64,000 bases of DNA, taken from positions 186,001 to 250,000 of the forward strand of contig NZ_QJRY01000006.1 in assembly GCF_003205195.1 (NCBI RefSeq), in the 5' to 3' direction. Position 1 is the stretch's first letter, and each line of letters opens with the position of its first letter. This DNA comes from Peteryoungia wuzhouensis. Its GTDB lineage: Bacteria; Pseudomonadota; Alphaproteobacteria; Rhizobiales; Rhizobiaceae. The translations under genes and the position numbers were made by a program. A model generated the notes under the pieces. It saw only the letters and a program-made list of their open reading frames with translations, searched no databases and was not told where the DNA came from. This document shows, piece after piece, positions 17,388-26,902 of this stretch.

Positions 17388-18305
17388 ATGAGACTTGTCA
17401 CATATCGTCTGACGGCGGCATCCGAAGGACGCCTCGGCATCGTACATGGCGGCCTTGTCATTGATGTCGAAAAGCTCGGCGCGACGACCGGCACGCGCTT
17501 TCCCGCAACCATGCTCGACCTCATCGACCAGGGGCCGGACGCGTTGGCGGCCCTTGACCGGGCGCTGAAGGAAACCGACGGCAAACGCGCGCCGGGAATT
17601 GCCGTGCCTGTCGAAAACGCCCGGATGCTGGCGCCCATCCCGCGTCCGCGCAAGAACATCTTCGGTATCGGGCTGAATTATGTCGAGCATGTCGCGGAAT
17701 CCGCCCGCACGCTCGACACGTCCAAGGACCTGCCGACGAAGCCGGTGGTCTTTTCAAAGCCGACGACTTCAATCATCGCGGATGGCGAGCCGATCCAGCA
17801 CAATGCGGCGATGACGCAGCAGCTCGACTGGGAAGTCGAACTTGCCGTCATCATCGGCAAGCGGGCAACACGCATTCGTGTGGAAGACGCAATGAGCCAC
17901 GTCTTCGGCTATTCGGTCATCAACGACGTGTCGGCCCGCGACAACCGCCGCGCGGGTCAGTGGATCTTCTCCAAGGGACAAGACAGCTATTGCCCCTTCG
18001 GCCCGGCCATCGTCACGGCCGACGAGATACCGGATCCGCATAATCTCACCCTCTGGCTCAAGAAAAACGGCGAGGAAAAGCAGCGCTCCAACACAAAGCA
18101 CCTGCTCTTCAACATCCCGACGCTCATTGCCGATATCTCGTCTGGCATTTCGCTGGAGCCGGGCGACATCATCGCCACCGGCACGCCTGCTGGCGTTGGC
18201 GCGGGGCGTGATCCGCAAGAATGGATGTGGCCGGGTGATGTGATCGAATGCGGCGTCGATGGGATCGGCGTGCTGCGCAATCCAGTCGTGAAGATCGGAG
18301 AATGA
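17388..18305 (+). CDS. Fumarylacetoacetate hydrolase family protein (maleyl/fumarylpyruvate hydrolase-like)
   Basis: FAH-fold hydrolase, 305 aa. It carries the family core IFGIGLNYVEHVAES and the metal-binding EVELAVIIGKRATRI (Glu-x-Glu), followed by SARDNRRAGQWIFSKGQDSYCPFGP and GDIIATGTPAGVGAG. In a gentisate route it would hydrolyse maleylpyruvate or fumarylpyruvate. Because the next gene encodes a maleate isomerase, direct hydrolysis of maleylpyruvate to maleate and pyruvate is the more coherent role. ATG 17388 was chosen on homology of MRLVTYRL; the open frame upstream overlaps the dioxygenase. Confidence 0.88.
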   Translation: MRLVTYRLTAASEGRLGIVHGGLVIDVEKLGATTGTRFPATMLDLIDQGPDALAALDRALKETDGKRAPGIAVPVENARMLAPIPRPRKNIFGIGLNYVEHVAESARTLDTSKDLPTKPVVFSKPTTSIIADGEPIQHNAAMTQQLDWEVELAVIIGKRATRIRVEDAMSHVFGYSVINDVSARDNRRAGQWIFSKGQDSYCPFGPAIVTADEIPDPHNLTLWLKKNGEEKQRSNTKHLLFNIPTLIADISSGISLEPGDIIATGTPAGVGAGRDPQEWMWPGDVIECGVDGIGVLRNPVVKIGE

Positions 18306-18307
18306 CT

Positions 18308-19066
18308 ATGAGCAAATCCTACAAGATCGGCCAGATCGTTCCCTCGTCGAACCTCACGATGGAACGGGAAATTCCGGCAATGCTACGCACTCGTGAAGTG
18401 CATTTGCCGGAGACCTTCTCCTTCCATTCCTCGCGGATGCGCATGAAGAAAGTTACCCCTGAGGAGCTGAAGACCATGGACCGCGACAGTGATCGTTGCG
18501 CGCTTGAGCTTTCCGACGCGGATGTAGACGTCATGGGCTATGCCTGCCTTGTCGCCATCATGGCAATGGGCAAAGGCTACCATCGGGAAAGCCAGGAGCG
18601 TCTGCACAGAGTAACGGTTGACAATGGCCATCCCGCTCCCGTTGTCAGCTCCGCCGGTGCTCTCGTCGACAGTCTCCATGTCATGGGCGCAAAACGGATC
18701 TCGATTGTGGCGCCCTATATGAAGCCGCTGACCAAATTGGTTGCGGATTATATCGAGGAGGAAGGCGTCGAGGTTGCAGACTTCGTGGCCCTCGAAATCC
18801 CTGACAATCTCGAGGTGGCCGCGCAGGACCCGGCAAATCTGCTGGAGATCTACAAACGGCTTGACCTGCAGAACATTGATGCGCTCGTCCTCTCTGCCTG
18901 TGTCCAGATGCCGTCCTTGTCGGCGATCCAGAGGGTCGAGGATGAATGCGGTATTCCGGTTCTGTCTGCCTCCGTGGCAACGACCTATCAGATGCTGACC
19001 AAACTCGGCCTCGAGCCTCGCATTCCGGGCTTCGGCGCTTTGCTGTCAGGTCGATTCGCCGGCTAG
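18308..19066 (+). CDS. Maleate cis-trans isomerase (Asp/Glu racemase superfamily)
   Basis: Cofactor-independent maleate isomerase, 252 aa. Both catalytic cysteines of the family are visible, in VMGYACLVAIMAMG and VLSACVQMPSL, along with the N-terminal substrate loop IVPSSNLTMEREIP. It would convert maleate to fumarate, the last step before the TCA cycle. ATG 18308 has GGAG seven bases upstream; ATG 18302 is too close. It follows the FAH gene by two bases. A gentisate dioxygenase, FAH hydrolase and maleate isomerase together make a complete maleylpyruvate-to-fumarate branch that does not need a glutathione-dependent isomerase. Confidence 0.9.
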   Translation: MSKSYKIGQIVPSSNLTMEREIPAMLRTREVHLPETFSFHSSRMRMKKVTPEELKTMDRDSDRCALELSDADVDVMGYACLVAIMAMGKGYHRESQERLHRVTVDNGHPAPVVSSAGALVDSLHVMGAKRISIVAPYMKPLTKLVADYIEEEGVEVADFVALEIPDNLEVAAQDPANLLEIYKRLDLQNIDALVLSACVQMPSLSAIQRVEDECGIPVLSASVATTYQMLTKLGLEPRIPGFGALLSGRFAG

Positions 19067-19074
19067 AGTATCTT

Positions 19075-19111
19075 GCATGCGAAGCGGCTATGCTGCCGCC
19101 GCTTCGCATGC
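19075..19111. terminator. Bidirectional hairpin between convergent genes
   Basis: A perfect 14-bp stem (GCATGCGAAGCGGC at 19075-19088 with 19098-19111) surrounds a 9-base loop in the short gap between the maleate isomerase and AraC genes, which converge here. There is no long T-run, but position and stem strength favour a shared terminator. Confidence 0.65.
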
Positions 19112-19119
19112 TCTTCGCT

Positions 19120-20244
19120 CTACTCCTCGGTTTCATTGTCCGCCGGCTCGGACGCAACCTCGGGACGACGCGCACGTCGCAATGCGGCACTCGGCGGCTC
19201 ACCCGCCCAGTCACGAAAGGCTCTCGAGAACGCTGACTGGTTTGCATAGCCGAGGTGGGTCGCAAGCTGGCTAAGCTTGATTGTTCCTGTACTGAGCAAC
19301 ATCTCTCCCTTTTTTCGGCGCTCCTGGTTGAGGACCTCGCTGAAGCTCGTTCCGAATGTGCTGAGCTGACGGCGAAGAGTCCGTGGGGCCAGTCCCAATT
19401 TCTCGGCAAGAGACTCCAGATCAACGCCCTCCCGACCGAGGCGCTGGTCGATCAACTGTGCCAGTCTTTCGGGGAGGGGACGAAAGGGATCTTCCGGCGG
19501 GCGAAGCAAATCGAACAAATGCCGCTCGACGATCGCTCTTGCAGGCGCGTTGGAGTTGATCCAGGCATGCAGAGGCTTGTCTAGGTCAGCGTCCCGGACC
19601 ACAATCATGTTCGAGCTCGCGTTGCCTCTGATAGGGCAACGAAAAAACCGCGAGAGAACTTCACTTCTTTGCGACACGTCATGCTCGAAAGTGACCTCTG
19701 CCGGGCTCCAGCGATCCGACAGCATTTGCCGGATTAGCGCGCACAACCCACTGATGGCATTTTCCGAATCCTGAATGCGGGGCCAGATTTCCAGGTTGTC
19801 GATCAGATATCCGTATCTGGTTTCGTCAAATTCCCGAGTGACTGCCAGCGTGGTGTGACTTTGCCAGCTGGCCTGAAAGCGCGAAAATACATCGAGTGCA
19901 TCGCGCAAGGTGGGGGCTGTTGCTAAAAGCGGATAGACAGGCCCAATTTCCCATATGCGAAAGCCTTGCCCGAGTTCCAGCCCGAGATAGGGGCGGCCAA
20001 GGATTTGAGCAACCTCTTCGGCAAAGGCGACAAAGGACTTCAGGGGGTAAGTCGAATAGGGGCTGACCGCCTTGCCGGCGGTGACCTTGAACTTGGCAAG
20101 GACGCGACGACATTCCGGGTTGTCAGGTGGCATCTCGTTGACGATCAGATCGAGGAAGAAACGCCTCACGGTCGCCTCATCGCTTGCCGTCGCCTTGCCG
20201 CGTGGAGCGGAGACGGTGGTAACGCGTGCCTTGATATTAGTCAT
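19120..20244 (-). CDS. AraC family transcriptional regulator (arabinose-binding-domain type)
   Basis: Transcription regulator, 374 aa. The N-terminal two thirds form a ligand-binding region of the Arabinose_bd type (YSTYPLKSFVAFAEEVAQIL onward). The C-terminus has the double HTH, with LAEKLGLAPRTLRRQLSTFG and LATHLGYANQSAFSRAFRDW. GGAGGAGC precedes the start. It is divergent from the dpp-like transporter, and the 303-base gap holds a perfect AT-rich palindrome and the second copy of the 25-bp motif. I infer that it controls the transporter and, through the first motif copy, the oxidase operon at 6598. Confidence 0.9.
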   Translation of the reverse strand: MTNIKARVTTVSAPRGKATASDEATVRRFFLDLIVNEMPPDNPECRRVLAKFKVTAGKAVSPYSTYPLKSFVAFAEEVAQILGRPYLGLELGQGFRIWEIGPVYPLLATAPTLRDALDVFSRFQASWQSHTTLAVTREFDETRYGYLIDNLEIWPRIQDSENAISGLCALIRQMLSDRWSPAEVTFEHDVSQRSEVLSRFFRCPIRGNASSNMIVVRDADLDKPLHAWINSNAPARAIVERHLFDLLRPPEDPFRPLPERLAQLIDQRLGREGVDLESLAEKLGLAPRTLRRQLSTFGTSFSEVLNQERRKKGEMLLSTGTIKLSQLATHLGYANQSAFSRAFRDWAGEPPSAALRRARRPEVASEPADNETEE

Positions 20245-20264
20245 TTGCTCCTCCAGCGCGCAGA

Positions 20265-20286
20265 ATTATTTTATATATAAAATAAT
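20265..20286. promoter_or_regulatory. Perfect 22-bp AT-only palindrome
   Basis: The half-site ATTATTTTATA is followed directly by its exact reverse complement. It lies 20 bases upstream of the AraC start codon. It may be an operator or overlap the AraC promoter. Confidence 0.5.
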
Positions 20287-20339
20287 GCGGAATTATTGTT
20301 TCGCAAATCGTCATTAGAGGCCAGTCAAAGTCTCAATAT

Positions 20340-20364
20340 GGCCTGAAATGCAAAAATATCGGCC
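20340..20364 (+). promoter_or_regulatory. 25-bp motif, copy 2 (candidate AraC-type regulator site)
   Basis: It has the same three blocks (GGCCTGA, ATGCAAAA, TATCGGCC with single variable bases between) as the copy at 6503-6527. It sits between the divergent AraC and binding-protein genes, about 180 bases before the latter. Confidence 0.55.
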
Positions 20365-20547
20365 CGAAATGATATAGACGCTACGGTAGCCGCAACGTAG
20401 TGTCTCAGCAACAGATAAAATAGCGAGGCCCAACGAGAGGTTTTCTGCAGCGGCGAGCGCCATCGCGAACGAACCGATCTTCAGGCATCATCAAGCCGCA
20501 GTCCGGGCGGCCACCAAGAACCAGAATAAACAAATAAGGGGTTCCGC

Positions 20548-22074
20548 ATGAATGATCTCGACAGACGCCTGTTCATGAAACTTGCCGGTGCAGCCGGCTG
20601 TGCATTGCTTGCTCGTCCAGACTTTGCCTTCGCGGGCGAAATCGACAATATCTCGATCGCATGGATGACCGATCCTGTCACATGGGACCCCAATCAGCGG
20701 CAGGCGCCGGACCCACAGTCGATCCTCAAGGCGGTCTTTGACCAGCCGATCGACTACACACCTGAACTGAAGCTCGTGCCTAGTGTGTTCACCGAATGGG
20801 TTCTCGCTGATGATGCCATGAGCCTTCGGGTGAAGCTGCGCGACGACGTGAAGTTCTCCGACGGAACCCCGCTGACGGCGGCGGACTTCCGCTACACCTT
20901 CCACGAGCGTTTTGTAAATGGTGACAAGATCGACTTGATTGTCGGCTTCGGCGCGGTCTCCGACATTGAAGTGATCTCTCCCACGGAAGCCATCATGCGC
21001 TTCTCCAAGCCATTTCCCACTGCGCCGCAATGGCTCGGCTTCAGTGCCAGCTACATCATCTCGAAGGCTTATGCTGAAAGAGTGGGAGCGCAGGGCCTGC
21101 AGACTTCCCCCATGGGGTCCGGGCCTTACAAGCTAGTCGAGTACAAGCGCGACAGCCGTATTGTTCTGGCCAGACGCGACGACTACTGGGGTGAGCGTCC
21201 CTCGATCAAGCAGTTGACGTTCGAGATCATTCCTGATCCGACCGCTCGCCTGGCCGCCCTGGAATCTGGAACGGTCGATATCGCCATGGAACTTTCGGTG
21301 CGCGACGTCAAGCGGTTGCAGAAGAGCGAGAACCTGAATGCAATTGCCAACCCCATTGCCCGTATCATCTACGTGACCGTGCGTGCCGACGGGACCTTCG
21401 CCGATCGCAATGTCCGCCTGGCGGCCCATCATGCGATTGACAAGAAGCTGTTGTCCAAGGCGTTCTTCGGTGGCGATGCCGTTACGATCGACGTGCCGAC
21501 CATTCCGGGCATGCCGAGCTTTCCGCCTGACTTCCACTTCGCTTACGATCCGGAAAAGGCCAAGGCGCTCCTGGCGGAATCGGGCTATGGCGAAAACAGG
21601 CCACTGACCCTGAACTTTGCCACCACGAATGGCCAGTTTCCAGGCGACTATGACATTTCCCGCGCAATTGTGACGATGTGGGAAAAAGTCGGAATCAAGA
21701 CCAATTTGACCGTGATCACGGAAGCGCAATGGTATGATCTGAACGCTGCGGGGAAACTGCCGGACGCATCCCTCTTCGTCTGGGAGAACGGTACCGGTGA
21801 TCCGGAACTGTTCGCCGGAAACATGTTTGATGAAGATCTGCCCTTTTCGACCTACAGAACCAAGGAAATCACAGCCATGGTCAAGTCGCTCCTCAAGGAG
21901 CCAAACTATGAAAAGCGCATCCAGGGGTATGAAGCGCTCAACAAGTTTCTCGTCAACGAGGGAGCGATTATTCCGTTACTACAGGCCATCCAGACCATTG
22001 GCTACACAAAGAACATCAAGCTGACGCCCTCAGCCAATGGACTTATCCGACCGGCCGGTATCACATCGGCATAG
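20548..22074 (+). CDS. Peptide/opine-type ABC transporter substrate-binding protein (SBP_bac_5)
   Basis: Periplasmic family 5 binding protein, 508 aa. The N-terminus DRRLFMKLAGAAG is a twin-arginine signal (R-R-x-F-M-K) followed by a hydrophobic stretch, so Tat export is likely. The mature protein shows family motifs VFTEWVLADDAMSLRVKLRD and SPMGSGPYKLVEYKRD. These transporters carry di- and oligopeptides, opines and other small molecules. AAGGGG precedes the start. It leads a four-gene transporter operon and is followed by a stem-loop. The ligand is unknown; possible co-regulation with the amine oxidase operon suggests a nitrogenous compound. Confidence 0.9.
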   Translation: MNDLDRRLFMKLAGAAGCALLARPDFAFAGEIDNISIAWMTDPVTWDPNQRQAPDPQSILKAVFDQPIDYTPELKLVPSVFTEWVLADDAMSLRVKLRDDVKFSDGTPLTAADFRYTFHERFVNGDKIDLIVGFGAVSDIEVISPTEAIMRFSKPFPTAPQWLGFSASYIISKAYAERVGAQGLQTSPMGSGPYKLVEYKRDSRIVLARRDDYWGERPSIKQLTFEIIPDPTARLAALESGTVDIAMELSVRDVKRLQKSENLNAIANPIARIIYVTVRADGTFADRNVRLAAHHAIDKKLLSKAFFGGDAVTIDVPTIPGMPSFPPDFHFAYDPEKAKALLAESGYGENRPLTLNFATTNGQFPGDYDISRAIVTMWEKVGIKTNLTVITEAQWYDLNAAGKLPDASLFVWENGTGDPELFAGNMFDEDLPFSTYRTKEITAMVKSLLKEPNYEKRIQGYEALNKFLVNEGAIIPLLQAIQTIGYTKNIKLTPSANGLIRPAGITSA

Positions 22075-22089
22075 TCGGGTAAAAGTCCA

Positions 22090-22124
22090 ACCTCGGAATT
22101 GACAAATGGTGTGGGTTCCGAGGT
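22090..22124 (+). other. Stem-loop between binding-protein and permease genes
   Basis: ACCTCGGAA at 22090-22098 pairs perfectly with 22116-22124 in the gap after the binding-protein stop. There is no T-run. It is probably a message-stabilising hairpin, as at 1824 and 47240. Confidence 0.55.
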
Positions 22125-22147
22125 GCTGACGGCTTGGAGGTGTGGTT

Positions 22148-23164
22148 TTGATCAAGTCAATCTTTCGGGTGCTGGGCCGGCGGTTAATTTCAGTCGTCCC
22201 TGTCTTCATGATCGTTACGATTCTGGTTTTCGTGACTTTGCGTATTCTGCCCGTGGATCCCGCGCAGATGTCGCTGCCCCCTTCAGCGACGATCGCGCAG
22301 GTGGAAGCAAAGCGTGAAGAGATGGGGCTGAACAAGCCCATATGGCAGCAATACTCGTTGTGGTTTCAGCGTACCATTGTGGGCGACCTTGGAGATTCGG
22401 CGCAATACCGAATGCCGACCTCCTCCATTGTGCTTGAACGCCTGCCCGCAACGATCGAGCTTGCGTTGTCGGCGCTGATGTTCGCGATCATCGTCGGGGT
22501 TGCCGGCGGCATCGTGATCTTCTCGGTCCGAGGCACGATCTTTGAATCCGCCGGAATGGTCATCACGTCGGTCATTATGGCTCTGCCGGATTTTCTACTC
22601 GCCCTTCTGTTCATCCTCATTTTTGGCATGCTCATACCGATTTTCCCGGTCAACGGTCGACTCGATCCCGGCATGCAGGTGCCGACGCATACGGGCTTTC
22701 TGCTCATCGATTCACTCCTCACCGGCGATCTTTCCATCTTTGCAAGCGTCCTGCATCATTTCGCGCTGCCAGTCATCGCGCTGGGACTTGCCTTTTCACC
22801 GACGATTATCAGGGTGCTGCATTCCAGCCTTCTCAATACCTACCAGGAAAGCTACATCCGGCAGGCCCGCCTGCGGGGCCTGAGCGACCGCGAGATTCTG
22901 TTCGGGCAGGCTTTGAAGAATGCGATCCTCCCGGTGGTGATCCTGGTCGGAACACAGTTCGGTGGTCTGTTCGGTGGCACATTGCTGGTCGAGATGATCT
23001 TCTCGTTTCCTGGTCTTGGAAATCTCATGGTTAAGGCAATGCAGACGGCGGACCTTTCGGTCATCATGGCGATTGCACTGATCTATTGCGCCACCACGCT
23101 CCTTTTCAATTCTCTTGCGGATGCGGCGGCATATCTCCTGAATCCGAAGCTGAGGAGCAAGTAA
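22148..23164 (+). CDS. Dipeptide-type ABC transporter permease (DppB-like)
   Basis: Inner-membrane permease, 338 aa. It has an N-terminal transmembrane helix, then VPVFMIVTILVFVTLRILPVDP, as in DppB proteins. The conserved cytoplasmic loop is RQARLRGLSDREILFGQALKNA and the C-terminal segment is GTLLVEMIFSFPGLGNLM. GGAGG ends at 22140, so TTG 22148 is at proper distance while GTG 22142 is too near. It overlaps the next permease by one base (TAATG). It is part of the transporter encoded from 20548. Confidence 0.9.
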   Translation: MIKSIFRVLGRRLISVVPVFMIVTILVFVTLRILPVDPAQMSLPPSATIAQVEAKREEMGLNKPIWQQYSLWFQRTIVGDLGDSAQYRMPTSSIVLERLPATIELALSALMFAIIVGVAGGIVIFSVRGTIFESAGMVITSVIMALPDFLLALLFILIFGMLIPIFPVNGRLDPGMQVPTHTGFLLIDSLLTGDLSIFASVLHHFALPVIALGLAFSPTIIRVLHSSLLNTYQESYIRQARLRGLSDREILFGQALKNAILPVVILVGTQFGGLFGGTLLVEMIFSFPGLGNLMVKAMQTADLSVIMAIALIYCATTLLFNSLADAAAYLLNPKLRSK

Positions 23165-24018
23165 TGGGCAAGTCTCCCTGGCTGTACGACCTTAACATCC
23201 TAGTGGGCGGCTCTATTGCTCTGTTGGTGCTCTTCTGCGGAATTTTCGCGCCGTGGCTGGCACCTTACCATCCGAATGACCAGGACCTTCTCTATGTCCT
23301 GGCCCCGCCCTTCTGGATGCCGGACGGTGCCGCTGACCATCTGCTGGGAACCGATAGCCTCGGCCGTGACACGCTCTCGCGACTTATCTACGGCGCGCGC
23401 ACTGCGATGGTCGTTGCCACGGCAGCATCCTTCGGGGCGATGATCCTTGGTGCCGTTTTCGCCCATCTGGCCGGCTATTTCGGGGGATGGGTCGATTGGC
23501 TGATCAGCCGCGTCGTCGAGATCTGGCTCTCGTTCCCGCCGGTCGTCCTTTCCATGCTGCTTATCATCAGCCTCGGCGTTGGAACGGACAAGGTCATCCT
23601 GGCGATCATCCTTGTCGACTGGACCCGGTTTTGCCGCGTACTGCGCAGCGAAGTGCAGGTTGTCAGCGGGAAGGACTACGTATCCTTCGCCCGCCTTGTC
23701 GGCTTTTCTCATCCGCGCGTCATCCTTCGGGAGATCTTTCCCGCCACGCTTCCCATGCTCATCACGCTGCTAAGCCTGCAAATGGGAATTTCGGTCGTGG
23801 TTGAGGCCATCCTTTCCTTCGTCGCTATGGGAGTACCGTCCGATGTTCCGGCTTGGGGCCAGATGATTGCGGACGCGCGCATCGACATGTTTGACGCACC
23901 GTGGGGCTTGGCACTGCCGATCCTGGCGATCTTTGTAACCGTGCTGAGTTTCAACGTGTTGGGAGATGGGCTCCGCCGGGTTCTCGACCCTCGTGAAATC
24001 GCACAGCGGAACGGTTGA
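23164..24018 (+). CDS. Dipeptide-type ABC transporter permease (DppC-like)
   Basis: Second inner-membrane permease, 284 aa. The N-terminal LGTDSLGRDTLSRLIYGART is the DppC signature, and the EAA-type loop is visible in FARLVGFSHPRVILREIFP. Its ATG overlaps the previous stop codon, so the two permeases are translated together as expected for a heterodimeric channel. The ATPase gene begins three bases after its stop. Confidence 0.91.
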   Translation: MGKSPWLYDLNILVGGSIALLVLFCGIFAPWLAPYHPNDQDLLYVLAPPFWMPDGAADHLLGTDSLGRDTLSRLIYGARTAMVVATAASFGAMILGAVFAHLAGYFGGWVDWLISRVVEIWLSFPPVVLSMLLIISLGVGTDKVILAIILVDWTRFCRVLRSEVQVVSGKDYVSFARLVGFSHPRVILREIFPATLPMLITLLSLQMGISVVVEAILSFVAMGVPSDVPAWGQMIADARIDMFDAPWGLALPILAIFVTVLSFNVLGDGLRRVLDPREIAQRNG

Positions 24019-24021
24019 GCC

Positions 24022-25827
24022 ATGATGGAACACCATATCCTACACATCAAGAATCTTGAGATTTGCCTGAGAACGGGCGAGCAAATCCTGCACAATGTCG
24101 ATCTTGCGGTGCGTCCGGGAGAAATTCTTGGCATTATCGGGGAATCTGGCGCCGGCAAGTCGATGATCGGCAGCGCGATTGCTGATACGTTGCCAAACGG
24201 GCTGCGGATATCAGGCGGTTCGATCGATTTTGACGGTCTGACGCTCACAGACATGAACCGGAAGACCCGCAGAGACCTCCTCGGTCGGGATATCGGCTTC
24301 ATCCCGCAGGAGCCGATGACGGCACTCAACCCGACATTGACCATTGGCCAGCAGATCGGCCGTCATCTGGCGAGAGTGGGTTTCGGCACGGCGCGAAAGC
24401 GCCAGGAGCGTGCGATCGAGCTCTTCACGGAAGTGGGTTTGGACCGGCCGTTGGACCTGCTGAAGAGCTATCCGCATCAGCTGTCGGGAGGCATGTTGCA
24501 GCGGGTCCTGATCGCGATGGCCTTTGCTTCCAATCCCCGTCTTGTCATTGCGGACGAGCCGACGACCGCGCTTGACGTCACGAGCCAACGGAAAGTCGTT
24601 GAGCTGATTGCAAGGATGCGGGGGGCTCACAACACCTCCATGCTCTTCATTACCCACGACCTCCAGTTGGCAGCCGATATCTGCGATGACGTGGCAGTTC
24701 TCTATGCCGGCCGAGTAGTCGAACGAGGCGACGCGCGGGAGATCATAAAAGAGCCCAAGCACCCCTATTCCCGCTGCCTCAATCTGGCGATGCCGAACCT
24801 CTCCGGACCGATGACGCGGCTGCGCACTCTCCCGAAATCGATGCCCAGCGCCATCGAGAGGACGGTGATGAAGGGCTGTGAATTTGCGCCGCGCTGCCCC
24901 ATTGCAGATGAGGTTTGCATAACCATCAGTCCTTTGCCGCATACCGTCTCACCCGGCCATTGGTCCGCCTGCCATCGGCCAGAACAGACCGCACTCATTG
25001 CCCCCCCGCCGTTGATGACAGGTCGGGCTGCCGCGGAGCTCGGTGATAAATTCGTGCTCCGGGCTAGCGCACTTGGCAAGACATACCGGCAACGAGATTG
25101 GCTCGGACGGGTGCAACAGGTCGAGGCCCTGCGCGGGCTGAACTTCGAGGTGCGCGAACGCGAATTTGTCGGCATCGTCGGCGAAAGCGGTTCGGGCAAG
25201 AGCACATTGACGAAGCTGATTGTCGGCTTGGAGGATGTTACCGACGGTGCGCTCGAGGTCGTCGGACTGGATCGCAGTACGACGCCCCGCGACAGGTTTT
25301 TTGATCAGGTTCAGCTTGTTTTTCAGGATCCGCAATCCGCGCTCAACCCCCGTCGGCGCATCGGCAGCCTTGTGACCCAAGGCCTGGAATGTCGCCACAA
25401 CGCGCCTTCTTCCGAGGAGCGAAACAATCTGGCCCGCGACCTGTTAGCAAAGGTCATGCTGCCACCCGATGCGATCGGACGCTTTCCTGATCAGCTCTCG
25501 GGCGGGCAGAAGCAGCGCGTCAACATTGCACGAGCACTCTGTTCGAATCCGCGCCTCCTGATCGCCGACGAGATCGTCTCGGGCCTGGATGTTTCGGTGC
25601 AGGCGCAAATCCTCGAACTGCTACGTGGCCTTCGCGACGATGCCTCGTTCTCGCTGCTGTTGATTTCGCACGACCTTGCGGTCGTCCGCCACATCTGCGA
25701 CCGCGCGCTCGTCATGTGCAAGGGCGAGATTGTCGAACAGGGTCCGGTAGACGAGGTCTTCGACAACCCGCAGCACCCATACACCAAAGAACTGGTGGTC
25801 GCCGCGAAAGGCAATCCCCAAGCCTAG
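24022..25827 (+). CDS. Fused dipeptide-type ABC transporter ATPase (DppD-DppF)
   Basis: Cytoplasmic ATPase with two complete nucleotide-binding domains in one chain, 601 aa. Domain 1 has Walker [10 protein letters not shown], signature LSGGMLQRV and Walker [13 protein letters not shown]. It ends with the oligopeptide-transporter cysteine motif [14 protein letters not shown]. Domain 2 has [18 protein letters not shown] and [13 protein letters not shown]. Such DppDF fusions are common in alphaproteobacteria and remove the need for separate ATPase genes. It is last in the operon and converges on the cyclase gene. Confidence 0.92.
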   Translation: MMEHHILHIKNLEICLRTGEQILHNVDLAVRPGEILGIIGESGAGKSMIGSAIADTLPNGLRISGGSIDFDGLTLTDMNRKTRRDLLGRDIGFIPQEPMTALNPTLTIGQQIGRHLARVGFGTARKRQERAIELFTEVGLDRPLDLLKSYPHQLSGGMLQRVLIAMAFASNPRLVIADEPTTALDVTSQRKVVELIARMRGAHNTSMLFITHDLQLAADICDDVAVLYAGRVVERGDAREIIKEPKHPYSRCLNLAMPNLSGPMTRLRTLPKSMPSAIERTVMKGCEFAPRCPIADEVCITISPLPHTVSPGHWSACHRPEQTALIAPPPLMTGRAAAELGDKFVLRASALGKTYRQRDWLGRVQQVEALRGLNFEVREREFVGIVGESGSGKSTLTKLIVGLEDVTDGALEVVGLDRSTTPRDRFFDQVQLVFQDPQSALNPRRRIGSLVTQGLECRHNAPSSEERNNLARDLLAKVMLPPDAIGRFPDQLSGGQKQRVNIARALCSNPRLLIADEIVSGLDVSVQAQILELLRGLRDDASFSLLLISHDLAVVRHICDRALVMCKGEIVEQGPVDEVFDNPQHPYTKELVVAAKGNPQA

Positions 25828-26104
25828 CGCCATGCCGGGCATATGACGCAAACTCTTCCGGAACTTTGGGTGTGGCTGCTGCACTATGCGTGCCGACGCC
25901 CCCGGTCTCGCGCAGCCAAAACTATTTTCATGTGCGCGGCTGCGGCGTAACGTCTAGAATATTTATCAGGATTGAATCGGTGGACGTCGACCGACGTCGA
26001 CCACGCGATACGACGCGGACCCTGCTTGCCGTCCCGGGCCGCGCCCTCAACGGCGAAACGGAGACGGCAATTGGGCTTGGAGACTTCCCTCTTGTGGGCC
26101 TGGC
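25828..26104. other. Intergenic region between convergent operons
   Basis: No gene is supported. It contains a tandem 10-bp repeat (GACGTCGACC twice, 25983-26002) and a weak 7-bp hairpin (25911-25944) that may end the transporter transcript. Confidence 0.45.
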
Positions 26105-26902
26105 TCAGACAGCCACGAGTGCAACCACGCGAAGCGGGCTGCCCGACCCATTCTGGATCTTCAGCGGCGTTGTAATTATTACGGCACCGGTCGGCGGTAG
26201 ACGGTCGAGATTGGCCAGGCATTGCAGCCCGTATCGCCCCGCTCCGTGAAGATAGTGGTGAGCGGGGTGCGGCGGCGAAAGATGTCCGGCTTGCCCGGCA
26301 TCCGTACCAATTGTTTCCGTTCCAAATCCGAGAATATTTCGCTCTTCGACCAGCCAGCGGATGACCTCCGCGTCCGGCCCCGGCGTATGGGCACCATCTT
26401 CCTTCAGATTGGCATATTCGCGGCCAGACTTCTTCGACCAGTCGGTCCGCATGAGAACCCAGCTGCGCGCGGGAATGTGCCCAAACCGCTCTTCCCAAGC
26501 CAGGACATCCGCTTTTCCCAGAAGATAGTCCGCGTCTGCGTCCGCCTGAGCCGAGCAGTCGATGACAACTGCAGGAGCCACCATGTCGGGCATCGGCAGG
26601 GTATCGACGGTGTTAAGGGGTAGATCCTTCCCAGTATACCAGTGGATCGGCGCGTCGAAATGGGTGCCAGTGTGCTCGCCGAACGAGATGTTGTTCCAGT
26701 ACCAACCCGGCCCCCTGCTGTCGTAGCAGGAAATGCGCTCCATGCGGAAAGGTGCGGTCTGGCCGAACTCTGGTGGCAGGACGATCGTCGGGAAATCCGA
26801 GGAGAGCGTCTGCGTCAGGTCGATCACGTCGATGGCGCCTGTGGCGATCTCTAAGGCGAGCGAGGCAAGTGTCGATTGAGGTGTCACTGCGTCCAAGTTC
26901 AT
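26105..26902 (-). CDS. Cyclase family protein (kynurenine formamidase/isatin hydrolase-like)
   Basis: Metal-dependent amide or lactone hydrolase of the cyclase/kynurenine formamidase family, 265 aa. The metal-binding motif HTGTHFDAPIHW is intact. The C-terminal stretch GTETIGTDAGQAGHLSPPHP and the ending LKIQNGSGSPLRVVALV are typical. It is the last gene of a minus-strand operon, and its start overlaps the DUF35-SDR stop by four bases. The family hydrolyses N-formylkynurenine, isatin and other cyclic or acyl amides; the substrate here is unknown but should connect with CoA-ester metabolism in the same operon. Confidence 0.86.
   Translation of the reverse strand: MNLDAVTPQSTLASLALEIATGAIDVIDLTQTLSSDFPTIVLPPEFGQTAPFRMERISCYDSRGPGWYWNNISFGEHTGTHFDAPIHWYTGKDLPLNTVDTLPMPDMVAPAVVIDCSAQADADADYLLGKADVLAWEERFGHIPARSWVLMRTDWSKKSGREYANLKEDGAHTPGPDAEVIRWLVEERNILGFGTETIGTDAGQAGHLSPPHPAHHYLHGAGRYGLQCLANLDRLPPTGAVIITTPLKIQNGSGSPLRVVALVAV

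Larger units (their letters stand above)
20245..20547. other. Divergent regulatory region, araC / dpp-like operon
   Basis: The 303 bases between the AraC gene and the binding-protein gene hold an AT-rich palindrome (20265-20286) and the second 25-bp motif (20340-20364). AAGGGG precedes the binding-protein ATG. No small gene is evident. Confidence 0.65.

Noticed and set aside
25828-26104. Remnant gene or mobile element between the Dpp operon and the cyclase
   Set aside because: Only a 10-bp tandem repeat and a weak hairpin are present; no frame resembles a transposase or a broken gene.
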